From Actinomycetales bacterium (GTDB lineage: Bacteria > Actinomycetota > Actinomycetes > Actinomycetales > Microbacteriaceae): a stretch of 54,171 nucleotides of DNA. The DNA is taken from positions 1 through 54,171 of the forward strand of contig JAATFA010000032.1 in assembly GCA_015655445.1 (NCBI GenBank). Direction: 5' to 3'. The notes beneath the pieces are model-generated. The model was given only the letters and a program-made list of their open reading frames with translations. It was not told the DNA's origin and made no database searches. The number at the start of each line of letters is the position of its first letter. The first letter of the stretch is position 1. The position numbers were made by a program, and so were the translations under genes. Below, piece by piece: positions 27,399-36,754 of the stretch.

Positions 27399-28894
27399 GC
27401 GAGTCCCTCCGGCAACGGCAGGTCGGCGGCGGGGATCCACCGCACGCGCAGGTCGGGATCCGTCGGGAACGCGTCGTAGGGGTGCATGGGGCGGCGGATG
27501 CGCCGGTGGCCGAGGCGGACGAGGTCCTGGTCGACGCCCCCGGGGGTGAGGGCGAGGATCCAGTCGGCGGCCATGTCGTGGAGCTGCGGCTCGAGGTAGC
27601 CGATCTTGACGACCACGATGTCGCTGCCCCGCGGATCCAGCCCGAGCTGCGTGAAGTCGCGCTCGAGGTGATAGGGCTTGCGGTGCCGGGTGAGGACGAC
27701 GGACACCGAGCCGACGGCGACGACGGCCTCGTCGCCCGCCAGACGGTCGCCCTCGCGCAGCGCCGTGACAATGCCGTCCAGCTGCACGGGGCCTGCGTGC
27801 GTGTCGTCGACGAGGGCGCCGACGGCGCGGTGGAAGCGCCCGCCGAGGCCCACCCGGCACGCCTCCTCGATCGCGCCGGGATCCGGGATGGAGGCGTAGA
27901 TCACGCGGCGCTCGCGGGCGCGCTCGTGCGCCAGGATCCGGTGCAGGGCCCACGTGGTGTCCCCGCTGCCGCCGGCCGTCGGGTTGTCCCCGCTGTCGCT
28001 GAGGAAGAACGGGGCGGCCGCGCCCTCTGCGGTCGCGCGATCCAGCGCCTCCTCGAACGAGGCGGTGGGCCCCACGAAGTCGAACTCGTCGCGCACCGAC
28101 CAGAAGGCCCGGGCGAGCTCCTCCGCGGAGGAGCCGACGACGCCGGCGTCATCCCCGGTCACCATGACGACCGCGTGGCATCGCGGCTCGTCGGCCCACG
28201 CGTACCCGATCCAGATGGCCGCGTCGACGACGCCCGGCCGCGCCTCCACCTCGGGCACTCTCGCGTAGAGGGACCTCGCCGGCTCGACGCGCGTGCTCGT
28301 CTTCTCCCCCGGCAGCAGCACGGGCACGGGTATCCAGGCCTTCAGCGGCCGCCCCCGCTGCGACTCGAGCCGGTCGAGGAGCTTCGTTACGGCGCGGCGC
28401 TTCGTGAGCATCGCGTCCTCGTGCGGCGCCATCCGGTAGCACGTGATCAGATCGCTCGCGTGCGCGAGCACGGGCGACACGTTGCCGTGCAGGTCCATCG
28501 AGGCCGAGACCAGCGGGCGGCGGCCGATGACGGCGCGGATCCTCGTGATGAGGTCGCCCTCGGCGTCGTCCATGCCCTCGACGCTCATGGCGCCGTGCAG
28601 GTCGAGGTACAGCGCGTCGATGGGCCCGAGCGCCGCCAGGCGCTCGAGCAGCTCCGCCGACAGCTCGCGGTACGCCTCCGCGGCGACGCGGGGTCCGGAG
28701 ATCGCCTTGCCGACCATCGTCGGCAGCCACTCGGCCCGGCTGCGGACGGGGCCTCCCTCCTCGAAGAAGTCGTAGAAGTCGTACACGCCCTCGCCGCGGT
28801 AGGGGTGGAATGCCTCGGCGTCCGTGCGCCCGAGGGAGAAGGTGCTGGACTCGGTTCCGAGCCCGGCGATGGCGATGCGGGGCGAGTGGGGCAC
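27395..28894 (-). CDS. M81-family metallopeptidase (MlrC-like)
   Basis: 499 residues. The N-terminal domain begins IAIAGLGTESSTFS and has DALYLDLHGAMSVEGMDD and VSASMDLHGNVSP, the Asp/His metal-site motifs of the MlrC family. The C-terminal domain has DSGDNPTAGGSGDTT. MlrC cleaves the linear tetrapeptide of microcystin breakdown; relatives occur widely next to peptide importers with unknown natural substrates. Here it is coupled to CutC, and follows the ROK repressor by 62 nt. No signal peptide, so it should act on an imported compound. Confidence 0.93.
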   Translation of the reverse strand: MPHSPRIAIAGLGTESSTFSLGRTDAEAFHPYRGEGVYDFYDFFEEGGPVRSRAEWLPTMVGKAISGPRVAAEAYRELSAELLERLAALGPIDALYLDLHGAMSVEGMDDAEGDLITRIRAVIGRRPLVSASMDLHGNVSPVLAHASDLITCYRMAPHEDAMLTKRRAVTKLLDRLESQRGRPLKAWIPVPVLLPGEKTSTRVEPARSLYARVPEVEARPGVVDAAIWIGYAWADEPRCHAVVMVTGDDAGVVGSSAEELARAFWSVRDEFDFVGPTASFEEALDRATAEGAAAPFFLSDSGDNPTAGGSGDTTWALHRILAHERARERRVIYASIPDPGAIEEACRVGLGGRFHRAVGALVDDTHAGPVQLDGIVTALREGDRLAGDEAVVAVGSVSVVLTRHRKPYHLERDFTQLGLDPRGSDIVVVKIGYLEPQLHDMAADWILALTPGGVDQDLVRLGHRRIRRPMHPYDAFPTDPDLRVRWIPAADLPLPEGLA

Positions 28895-28956
28895 GGGGGC
28901 GTCCTCCTAGGTCGTCGGGGGGCTCGGTCGTCGGGGGGGCAGGTCGAGGGGCGGGG

Positions 28957-30120
28957 TCAGGTCGCGGCGGCCGCCGCGGCTGCCGCCGCACCGGGTGCGA
29001 GTGCCGCCTGCAGCGCGAGGTAGCCGGCGCCGATCGCCGTGGCGTCGGGCCCGAACGCGGCGCGCTCGATCGCGAGGTCACGGGTCACGAGGGGATGGCA
29101 GGACTCGTAGAGGCGGCTGCGGACGGCGGCGACGAACGGCTCGACGGCCGACAGCGCGCCCCCGATGTAGACGGCGTCCGGGTTCAGGAAGTTGACGATG
29201 CCGGCCAGGACCTCGCCGAGGTGCCGCCCGGCGCCGCGCACGGCGCTCGTGACCTCGGGCTCGCCGCTGCGGGCGCGCAGCACGACGTCCGCCGTCGACT
29301 CGACGTCGATGCCTGCGGCGCGGAGGACGCGGACGAGCGCGGCACCGGAGGCGACGGTCTCGAGACAGCCGACGTTCCCGCACGAGCACGGCATGTCGCC
29401 GGCGGCCGCGATCCGCACGTGCGTGATGTCGCCGGCGATCACGCCGGCCCCGTGGTAGATCTCGCCGTCGATCACGAACCCGCCGCCGATCGCGGTCCCC
29501 GCCTTCACCGTGATCGACTTCGCGTGCTCGGGGCGCGCGGTGTACTCGGCGAGCGCCATGAGGTTCGCGTCGTTGTCGACGACGACCGGCACGCCGTACT
29601 CCTGGGCGAGACGCTCGCGGATGGGGAAGCCGTGCCAGCCGGGCATGCGCGAGGGGGAGTCGACGCATCCGCGCTCGATGTCCACGGGCCCGGGCAGGGC
29701 GAGGCCGACGCCCGCGAGGCCGTCGCGGCCGTTCCGCTCGATGAGGCGACGGAACGCGACGCCGAGGACCTCCACGGCATGCTCGGGTCCGAGCCGGATG
29801 TCGAAGGGGACCTCCTCGACGTCGTCGTCCCCCCGGGCCACGCCGAGTGCGCCGAGCCGCACATGGGCGCCGCCGAGGTCGGCGACGAGCACGTACTGCG
29901 TGTGCCTGGCCGCGACGAGCCTCTTCTGGGGCCTGCCCCCGCGCGAGGCGACCGTTCCGACCTCCTCGAGGAGACCGCGGTCGAGGAGGCCCTGCACGGC
30001 CAGGGACACGGTGGAGGCGGGCACGCCCACCATCCGGGAGAGCTCCGCGCGGGACTGCGCCCGGCCCGAGGCGACGAGGCCGAGGATGCTGCGCCGCAGG
30101 GTCTCGATGCTCGTCGCCAT
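28957..30120 (-). CDS. ROK-family transcriptional repressor
   Basis: 387 residues. An N-terminal winged helix (SRAELSRMVGVPASTVSLAV) precedes a ROK sugar-sensing domain with YVLVADLGGAHVR, VVDNDANLMALAEY and the zinc motif CSCGNVGCLE. It is expected to repress this gene set and the divergent importer until a sugar or sugar phosphate binds. The ATG at 30120 (GGAGG upstream) is preferred. A GTG at 30210, also behind AAAGGAGGAGC, would add 30 residues of no family likeness. The C-terminus is an alanine run from a GCG/GCC tract (28960-28990). Confidence 0.9.
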   Translation of the reverse strand: MATSIETLRRSILGLVASGRAQSRAELSRMVGVPASTVSLAVQGLLDRGLLEEVGTVASRGGRPQKRLVAARHTQYVLVADLGGAHVRLGALGVARGDDDVEEVPFDIRLGPEHAVEVLGVAFRRLIERNGRDGLAGVGLALPGPVDIERGCVDSPSRMPGWHGFPIRERLAQEYGVPVVVDNDANLMALAEYTARPEHAKSITVKAGTAIGGGFVIDGEIYHGAGVIAGDITHVRIAAAGDMPCSCGNVGCLETVASGAALVRVLRAAGIDVESTADVVLRARSGEPEVTSAVRGAGRHLGEVLAGIVNFLNPDAVYIGGALSAVEPFVAAVRSRLYESCHPLVTRDLAIERAAFGPDATAIGAGYLALQAALAPGAAAAAAAAAT

Positions 30121-30134
30121 GCCGCCTCCACTTA

Positions 30135-30263
30135 TCACAGATCGGTGAAAAGATCCGGCGCTGTCGAGCGAGCGACGCGCTCCGGATTCCCGCGCAGTCC
30201 ACTCAAGCACGCTCCTCCTTTCGCCAAAGCAGCAGAAACATGCTTTTTACACACATGTTTTGC
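30135..30263. promoter_or_regulatory. Divergent control region with candidate ROK operators
   Basis: Two inverted repeats stand out. TCAC-N6-GTGA lies at 30135-30148. GCAGAAACATGC (30232-30243) faces CATGTTTTGC (30254-30263) in an A/T-rich patch unusual for this genome. They lie between the ROK repressor and the binding-protein gene. A clear -35/-10 pair is not obvious to me. Confidence 0.5.
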
Positions 30264-30369
30264 TTTCTTCACAGGCGCTCTCTTGACTGGAGGGACCGAG
30301 CGCCGCGGCTCCGCGGCCCCGGCGAGCTCGACCTCACCTCCCCCTTCCCTTCCGTCAAGGAGCATCCCC

Positions 30370-32208
30370 ATGACAGCCAGACTCGGTCCGGTCGCGCGCG
30401 GCCGCGCGGTCGGGCTCGCCGCCACCGCGGAGGCCGCGCTCATCGCCCTCACCGCCTGTACCTCCGGCAGCGGTCCCTCGACCTCGGGCGGATCCGATCA
30501 CGCCGACACAGTGAGCTACGCCCTGCCGGCGGGCGTCGTGCCGAACTGGATCCTGCCCATCTCGACCCCCGGGCACACCAACAGCAACAACTACTCCATC
30601 CAGAACCTGCTCTGGGAGCCGCTCATCGCCTACAACGGCAGCAGCGGCAGCGGGAAGATCCAGTTCGACCCCAAGGCCTCGGTCGCGAGCTCGTACACGT
30701 TCTCGCCGGACGGCACGTCCGTCACCATCACGCTCAACGACATGAAGTGGAGCGACGGCGAGCCGGTCACGAGCCGCGACGTCGAGTTCTGGTTCAACCT
30801 CGTCACGGCGAACAAGACGAAGTGGGCGCGCTACCGGCCCGGCGCGATGCCGGACGACGTCTCGAGCTTCACGACCGTCGACGACCACACCTTCACACTG
30901 ACCTTCGACAAGGTCTACAACCAGAACTGGCTGCTGTCGGACAACCAGCTCAACGAGATCACGCCGCTGCCGTACCACGCGTGGGCGAAGACGAGCGCCG
31001 ACGCGACCGTCGACACGAGCGCCGACCTCGACCGCACGACGGCGGGCGCGCAGGCGATCTTCTCCTACCTCAACGAGCAGGCGATGGACGTCTCGAGCTA
31101 TTCGAGCAACCCGCTGTGGAAGGTCGTCGACGGCCCGTACACCCTCAGCCAGTTCACGACCACCGGCCAGGTGACCTTCGTGAAGAACGCGCACTACGAC
31201 GGCAAGGACCCCGCCTCGATCGGCACCGTCAAGCTGCTGCCCTTCACGACCGTCGACGCGGAGGAGAACGCGGTGCGCGCCAAGGAGGTCGACTACGGCT
31301 ACATCGCGCCCACCGACGTCTCCCAGAAGTCCACCTTCACCCGCCTCGGCTACCAGATCGAGCCCTGGAAGGGCTGGGCCATCACCTACATCCCGTACAA
31401 CTTCAACAACCCCACGCTCGGCGCGGCGTTCAAGCAGCTGTATGTGCGCCAGGCCGTGCAGAGGTCGATCGATCAGAAGAACATCGCCGGGGTGATCTGG
31501 AACGGCGCGGCGACGCCGACCTACGGTCCGATCCCCCAGGGCACGCCGAACGACTTCATCTCCTCCACGCAGAAGACGAACCCCTACCCCTACGACCCGA
31601 GCGCGGCCAAGAAGCTGCTGACGAGCCACGGCTGGTCGATCGGATCCGACGGCATCGCGGCGTGCGCGCAGCCGGGCACGGCGGACGACCAGTGCGGCGC
31701 GGGCGTCGCCGCCGGCACGACGCTCTCGATGACCCTCGTCTCGCAGAGCGGCTCGACCGTCACGGACAACATGATGTCGACGATCAAGTCCTCGCTCGCC
31801 AAGGCGGGCATCGGCCTCACCGTCAAGGACGTCCCCGCCAACGAGGTGCTCGCGCAGACGCCCAAGTGCACGCCGGACGACGCGGCGTGCTCCTGGCAGC
31901 TCTCCTTCTTCGGCACCGCCGGCAGCTGGTACTTCCCCGCCTACCCGACCGGGGATCAGCTGTTCTACTCGGGCGGCCCGACGAACTTCGGGAGCTACGC
32001 CGACAGCCAGGTGGACAGCCTCATCGAGCAGTCGAGCTCGTCCACGAGCAACGAGCCGATCCAGCAGTACAGCGCCGCGCTCACGAAGCAGCTGCCCGTC
32101 ATCTGGCTGCCCAACCCCGACTACCAGGTGTCGGCGGTGAGCACGGGGCTCAAGGGCGTGACGCAGGATCCGCTGTCGCGCTTCCACCCGCAGCGGTGGT
32201 CCTGGTAG
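30370..32208 (+). CDS. Family 5 (oligopeptide/oligosaccharide) substrate-binding lipoprotein
   Basis: 612 residues. The signal peptide ends in the lipobox LTAC (Cys30), with an unusual Glu at 21 within the hydrophobic part. Family 5 marks are NWILPISTPGHTNSNNYS, LTFDKVYNQNW, KSTFTRLGYQIEPWKGW and YVRQAVQRSIDQKNI. Proteins of this group bind peptides, nickel, or in actinobacteria often oligosaccharides. The coupled ROK kinase at 35778 favours a sugar-containing ligand. AAGGAG lies 8 nt before the ATG. It is first of a five-gene operon; the next start is 62 nt away. Confidence 0.92.
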   Translation: MTARLGPVARGRAVGLAATAEAALIALTACTSGSGPSTSGGSDHADTVSYALPAGVVPNWILPISTPGHTNSNNYSIQNLLWEPLIAYNGSSGSGKIQFDPKASVASSYTFSPDGTSVTITLNDMKWSDGEPVTSRDVEFWFNLVTANKTKWARYRPGAMPDDVSSFTTVDDHTFTLTFDKVYNQNWLLSDNQLNEITPLPYHAWAKTSADATVDTSADLDRTTAGAQAIFSYLNEQAMDVSSYSSNPLWKVVDGPYTLSQFTTTGQVTFVKNAHYDGKDPASIGTVKLLPFTTVDAEENAVRAKEVDYGYIAPTDVSQKSTFTRLGYQIEPWKGWAITYIPYNFNNPTLGAAFKQLYVRQAVQRSIDQKNIAGVIWNGAATPTYGPIPQGTPNDFISSTQKTNPYPYDPSAAKKLLTSHGWSIGSDGIAACAQPGTADDQCGAGVAAGTTLSMTLVSQSGSTVTDNMMSTIKSSLAKAGIGLTVKDVPANEVLAQTPKCTPDDAACSWQLSFFGTAGSWYFPAYPTGDQLFYSGGPTNFGSYADSQVDSLIEQSSSSTSNEPIQQYSAALTKQLPVIWLPNPDYQVSAVSTGLKGVTQDPLSRFHPQRWSW

Positions 32209-32270
32209 GAGCCCGGCCGTTCAGGCCGGCCTTCCCCCTCTGACCGGCACATCACGAAGGAGACACCGCC

Positions 32271-33230
32271 ATGCCCCTCGTCTGGTACACGCTGCGGCGG
32301 CTCGCCCAGGCGGTCGTCGTCGTCTTCATCGTGACGGTGGTGGTCTTCCTGATGCTGCACTCGCTCCCCGGGGGTCCCGCTCGCGGGATCCTCGGGGCCG
32401 AGGCGACGCCTCAGCAGATCGCCGACTTCAACCACGCCCAGGGACTCGACAAGCCGCTCACCACGCAATACGCGATCTGGATCGGCCAGCTGCTGCGCGG
32501 CGACCTCGGGCGCTCCTACTCCCTCAACGCGACGGTATCCTCCCTCATCGCGGAGCGCCTGCCGAAGACCCTCGTGCTCACGCTGCTCTCCGCGCTGCTC
32601 GGCCTCGTCGTCGCCGTCCCGCTGGGACTCCTGCAGGCCGCCCGCCGCAACCGGCTGAGCGACTACCTCGCGACCGCGGTGACCTTCGTGCTCTTCTCCA
32701 CCCCGCTGTTCTTCTTCGGGCTCGTCATGATCATCGTCTTCAGCCAGACCCTCCCCTGGCTGCCGGCGCAGGCCCCGCAGGGTCAGACCCTCGCCTCGGT
32801 CTTCGCGGACCCGGCTGCGCTCGTCCTCCCCGTGCTCACGGGGGCGGCCCCGCTCGTCGCGGTGTTCGGGCGCTACATGCGCTCCTCCGCGCTCGACAAC
32901 CTCGCGAGGGACTACGTGCGCACGGCACGGGCGAAGGGCACCCCGTTCCGGCGCATCCTGAGCAGGCACGTGCTGCGCAACTCGGCAACGCCGTTGATCA
33001 CGATGCTGGGCTACCAGATCCCCGTCATGTTCGGCGGCGCGCTCGTCGTCGAACAGCTCTTCAACTACCCGGGCATGGGCCTCCTGTTCTGGAACGCGGC
33101 GCAGTCCTCCGACTTCCCCGTCCTCCTCGGCTGCATCCTCGTCATCTCCATCGCGACGGTCGCCGGCTCGCTGCTGGCCGACCTCGCCCACTCCCTCATC
33201 GACCCCCGAACGAAAGCCGCCCGCTCGTGA
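32271..33230 (+). CDS. OppB/DppB-type ABC permease
   Basis: 319 residues with about six membrane helices. It starts MPLVWYTLRRLAQAVVVVFI and has LPGGPARGILG, the EAA loop around YVRTARAKGTPFRRILSRHVLRN (read in two parts) and the family ending GSLLADLAHSLIDPR. It forms the channel with the next permease. GAAGGAGA upstream. Its stop overlaps the OppC start by 4 nt (GTGA). Confidence 0.95.
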   Translation: MPLVWYTLRRLAQAVVVVFIVTVVVFLMLHSLPGGPARGILGAEATPQQIADFNHAQGLDKPLTTQYAIWIGQLLRGDLGRSYSLNATVSSLIAERLPKTLVLTLLSALLGLVVAVPLGLLQAARRNRLSDYLATAVTFVLFSTPLFFFGLVMIIVFSQTLPWLPAQAPQGQTLASVFADPAALVLPVLTGAAPLVAVFGRYMRSSALDNLARDYVRTARAKGTPFRRILSRHVLRNSATPLITMLGYQIPVMFGGALVVEQLFNYPGMGLLFWNAAQSSDFPVLLGCILVISIATVAGSLLADLAHSLIDPRTKAARS

Positions 33231-34117
33231 GCACCGTCGTCGAGTCGCAGTTCGAACCCCGAGCCCTTGTCGCGCCGTCCCCGGGGCGCGTGATGCTGCG
33301 GCGCTTCCTGCGCAACCGCGTCGCCATCGCGGGCGCGGTCGTCATCATCCTCGCCGTGGTGTTCAGCTTCGCCGGGCCGCTCCTGTGGCACACCGACCAG
33401 ACCCACACGGACCTGACCGCCGCGAACCTCGCGCCGTCGGCCAGGCATCCGCTCGGAACGGACGCCGTCGGCTTCGACGAGCTCGGCCGGCTCATGGTCG
33501 GCGGCCGCACCTCGCTGCTCATCGGCCTGTCGGCCGGGATCCTCGCGACCGTCATCGGCACGGTGTGGGGGTCCGTCGCCGGCTATGCCGGAGGCTGGGT
33601 CGAGGCGGTCATGATGCGCATCGTCGACGCCGGCATCGCGATCCCCGCGCTGTTCATCCTGCTCGTCATCGCCGCGATCGCACAGCCGAACACGGCGGGT
33701 CTCGTGCTCATCCTCGGCCTCGTCTCCTGGCTCGTCCCGTCGCGTCTGATGCGGGCTGAGACCCTGTCCCTCAAGCACAGCGACTACATCCAGACGCTCC
33801 GCGCGATCGGCGGCTCCCACGCCCGTGCGATCGTGCACCACATCGTGCCGAACAGCGTCAGCACGATCGTCGTGGCGGTGACGTTCCAGATCGCGGACAG
33901 CATCCTGCTGGTCGCGTACGTCAGCTATCTCGGCCTCGGGGTCAAGTCGCCGGACACCGACTGGGGCGGCATGCTGAGCCAGGGGCTCAGCCAGGCGTAC
34001 AACGGCCGGTGGTGGCTCATCGTGCCGGCCGGACTCGTCATCATCCTCGTCGTGTGCGCGTTCAACGCCATCGGCGACGGCCTGCGCGACTCCTTCGAAG
34101 TGGGGGGCCGTCGATGA
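33227..34117 (+). CDS. OppC/DppC-type ABC permease
   Basis: 296 residues. The N-terminal OppC motif region (MLRRFLRNRVAIAGAVVII) precedes five further helices. The EAA loop reads YIQTLRAIGGSHARAIVHHI, and the end GDGLRDSFEVGGRR is typical. GTG start at 33227 inside the OppB stop; the stop overlaps the ATPase ATG (ATGA). Confidence 0.95.
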   Translation: MSTVVESQFEPRALVAPSPGRVMLRRFLRNRVAIAGAVVIILAVVFSFAGPLLWHTDQTHTDLTAANLAPSARHPLGTDAVGFDELGRLMVGGRTSLLIGLSAGILATVIGTVWGSVAGYAGGWVEAVMMRIVDAGIAIPALFILLVIAAIAQPNTAGLVLILGLVSWLVPSRLMRAETLSLKHSDYIQTLRAIGGSHARAIVHHIVPNSVSTIVVAVTFQIADSILLVAYVSYLGLGVKSPDTDWGGMLSQGLSQAYNGRWWLIVPAGLVIILVVCAFNAIGDGLRDSFEVGGRR

Positions 34118-35781
34118 CGCGGGAGCCCGCGAGCACGCACCGGCCCGTCCTCGACGTCCGGGGCGTGTCCGTCACGTTCGCGACCGAGTCCGGCTCCGTC
34201 CACGGCGTGGGCCCTGTCGACCTCTCGATCGACCCCGGGGAGGTGCTCGCCCTCGTCGGCGAGTCCGGGTCCGGCAAGAGCACCGTCGCGTTCGCCTCCG
34301 CGGGCCTGCTGCCCGGCAACGCCTCGGTCTCCGGCAGCATCGTGCTCGACGGCACGCAGGTCGTCGGCGCCACCGAGCGCGAGCTGCGCCCGCTGCGCGG
34401 GAGCACCGCCGGCTTCGTCTTCCAGGAGCCGGCGACGGCGCTGAACCCGCTCATGCGGGTCGGGGACCAGATCGCCGAGGCGATCCGCAACCATGCGGAC
34501 GCCTCCCCCGCGGCCTCTCGTGCACGGGCGATCGAGCTCATGCAGAGGGTCGGGATCCCGGACCCCGCACGCCGGTCGCGGGCCTTCCCCTTCGAGCTCT
34601 CGGGCGGCCAGCGTCAGCGCGTCGTCATCGCGATGGCGATCGCGAACCGGCCGGCGCTGCTCATCGCCGACGAGCCGACCACGGCGCTCGACGTGACCGT
34701 GCAGGCCGAGATCCTCGAGCTGATCCGTGCCCTGGCCCGGGACAGCGGGGCGGGCGTGCTCATCGTCACGCACAACATGGGCGTCGTCGCCGACGTCGCG
34801 GACCGCGTCGCCGTGATGCACGACGGGCGCGTCGTCGAGACCGGGACAGTCGAGGAGGTCCTGCTGCGGCCCGCCGATCCGTACACCCGCGGGCTCCTCG
34901 CAGCCGTGCCGCGGCTGCGCACCGAGCCGGGCGCGCGGCGGCCCGCGCGCTCCGCAGCCTCGACCCCCGTCATCGAGCTCGCCGGCATCGACGTGCGCTA
35001 CGGGCGCGGCGCAGCGGCCGTGCGGGCCCTCTCCGGGTTCTCGGTGACCGTCTCCGCGGGCGAGACCGTGGGGCTCGTGGGCGAGTCCGGATCCGGCAAG
35101 TCCACCGCAGCCCGCGTCGCGCTCGGCCTCCTGCGCCCCACCGCGGGCACGGTGCGCCTGTTCGGCACCGACGCGACGCGACTGCGCGGACGTGCGCGCA
35201 CGGCGCTGCGCTCCGACATCGGCGTCGTCCTCCAGGATCCGGTGTCCTCGCTCGACTCGCGGCTGACCGTGGAGCAGTGCATCGCCGAGCCGATGCGCGT
35301 CCATCGCGGGCGCGTCGCCGACCCGCGCCGGCGGGTCCGGGAGCTGCTCGACGCCGTGCGCCTGCCGCAGACGGTGCTGAGCCGGTCGCCGCTCGAGCTC
35401 TCCGGCGGGCAGCGCCAGCGCGTCAGCCTCGCCCGCGCCCTCTCCCTCGGGCCCCGGCTGCTCGTCGCGGACGAGCCGACGAGCGCCCTCGACGTCTCCG
35501 TGCAGCAGAGCGTGCTCGACATCATCGCGGAGACGCAGAGCCGGCTCGGCTACGCGCTGCTCTTCGTCAGCCACGACCTCGCCGTCGTCCAGCAGATCTG
35601 CGACCGGGTCGTCGTCATGCGCCACGGACGCGTCGAGGAGTTCGGCACCGTCGACGAGACGCTCGTCTCCCCGCGGTCCGCCTACGCGCAAGCGCTGCTG
35701 CGCGCCGTCCCCGTGCCGGACCCCATCGCCCAGCGTGAGCGGCGGCGAGCGGCCGCCGAGCAGGCGGACGCCGCCCGATGA
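34114..35781 (+). CDS. Fused two-domain ABC ATPase (DppD-DppF type)
   Basis: 555 residues with two complete nucleotide-binding domains. Domain 1 (about 1-265): Walker A GESGSGKSTVA, signature LSGGQRQRVVIAMA, Walker B LLIADEPTTALD. Domain 2 (about 288-540): GESGSGKSTAA, LSGGQRQRVSLARA, LLVADEPTSALD. Each has the H-loop (VTHNMG, VSHDLA). It is equal to separate DppD and DppF joined head to tail, as in several actinobacterial importers, so the single chain can power the complex. Both ends overlap neighbours by ATGA. Confidence 0.96.
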   Translation: MTREPASTHRPVLDVRGVSVTFATESGSVHGVGPVDLSIDPGEVLALVGESGSGKSTVAFASAGLLPGNASVSGSIVLDGTQVVGATERELRPLRGSTAGFVFQEPATALNPLMRVGDQIAEAIRNHADASPAASRARAIELMQRVGIPDPARRSRAFPFELSGGQRQRVVIAMAIANRPALLIADEPTTALDVTVQAEILELIRALARDSGAGVLIVTHNMGVVADVADRVAVMHDGRVVETGTVEEVLLRPADPYTRGLLAAVPRLRTEPGARRPARSAASTPVIELAGIDVRYGRGAAAVRALSGFSVTVSAGETVGLVGESGSGKSTAARVALGLLRPTAGTVRLFGTDATRLRGRARTALRSDIGVVLQDPVSSLDSRLTVEQCIAEPMRVHRGRVADPRRRVRELLDAVRLPQTVLSRSPLELSGGQRQRVSLARALSLGPRLLVADEPTSALDVSVQQSVLDIIAETQSRLGYALLFVSHDLAVVQQICDRVVVMRHGRVEEFGTVDETLVSPRSAYAQALLRAVPVPDPIAQRERRRAAAEQADAAR

Positions 35782-36689
35782 GCGCGTGGAGCGCCGGCAT
35801 CGACATCGGCGGCACGACGACGCACGTCGTCCTCGTGGACGAGAGCGGCCGCATCCGGGCGCACGCGTCCGCCCTGACCCCGGCCCGCGACGGCGGCGAG
35901 GCCATCATGGCCCGCGCGCTCGACCTCGTCGAGGAGCTCGTGCACGAGCACCGGCCCGGGCTCGCGGCCGTCGGCGTCGGCACGACCGGCGTCGTCGACA
36001 CCGACCGCGGACGCGTGCTCATCGTGAGCGACTCGTTCCGCGGCTGGGCGGGCTTCGACATCCCGGGCGCCGTCCACGATCGGCTGGGCCTCCCGACCCT
36101 CGTGCACAACGACGTCAACGCGTTCATGGCCGGCGAGATGGCCGCCGGCGCCGGGCGCCGCCACCGCAACGCGCTGGGCATCATGCTCGGCACCGGTGTC
36201 GGCGGCGCGCTCTGGCTCGACGGACGGCTCTTCCCGGGACCCCATGGCGCCGCGGGCGAGATCGGCCACATGCCGGGCTTCGGCGGGCTCCTCTGCACGT
36301 GCGGCGCGCACGGCCACCTCGAGACGCTCGCCTCCGGGCCCTCGATCTCGAAGGCCTACCTCCGCCGCACCCGCCGGCGGCTGACGTCGGCAGAGGTCGC
36401 CGCGCATGCGCACGATGCGGACGAGGCGGCACGGGCCGTCTTCGAGGAGGCGGGCGATGCGCTCGGCCGCGCGATCATCATGGCGACCGCGCTGACGGAC
36501 GTCGACGCCGTCATCATCGGAGGCGGCGTCTCGGCGGCGTGGCCGCTGTTCAGCCCTGCCCTGTTCGCCGCCCTCGACCACGAGCCCCCGGTGCGCGGCA
36601 CGGCGCCGGTCATCGTGCCGACCGAGCTCGGCAAGCTCGCGGTGGCCGTCGGCGCGGCGAGCCTCGCCGGGCTCGCCACCGCCGCGTGA
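35778..36689 (+). CDS. ROK-family sugar kinase
   Basis: 303 residues. The phosphate-binding start SAGIDIGGTTTHVVLVDE, catalytic-Asp region LVHNDVNAFMAGE, GIMLGTGVGGALWLDG and the motif LCTCGAHGHLETLASG define a ROK kinase. In the zinc motif the third Cys is His (CxCGxHGHLE), which still can ligate zinc. It should phosphorylate glucose, N-acetylglucosamine, N-acetylmannosamine or a similar hexose taken up by the coupled transporter. ATGA overlap with the ATPase gene; the product would feed the ROK repressor's signal. Confidence 0.92.
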   Translation: MSAWSAGIDIGGTTTHVVLVDESGRIRAHASALTPARDGGEAIMARALDLVEELVHEHRPGLAAVGVGTTGVVDTDRGRVLIVSDSFRGWAGFDIPGAVHDRLGLPTLVHNDVNAFMAGEMAAGAGRRHRNALGIMLGTGVGGALWLDGRLFPGPHGAAGEIGHMPGFGGLLCTCGAHGHLETLASGPSISKAYLRRTRRRLTSAEVAAHAHDADEAARAVFEEAGDALGRAIIMATALTDVDAVIIGGGVSAAWPLFSPALFAALDHEPPVRGTAPVIVPTELGKLAVAVGAASLAGLATAA

Positions 36690-36705
36690 GAGGCGCCCGG
36701 CGGAG

Positions 36706-36724
36706 GGGGCGTGCGGAGCCCCCG
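36706..36724 (+). terminator. Weak hairpin after the ROK kinase gene
   Basis: GGGGGC (36706-36711) and GCCCCC (36719-36724) around a 7-nt loop, 17 nt after the stop. A short all-GC stem without a T-run. Confidence 0.45.
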
Positions 36725-36754
36725 TGCCGGCACGCCTGTCCGCGCGAGGCGGGG

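Noticed and set aside
30120-30210. GTG at 30210 as the start of the ROK repressor
   Set aside because: It has a fair ribosome site but adds 30 residues unlike the family and would cover a likely operator; kept only as an alternative.
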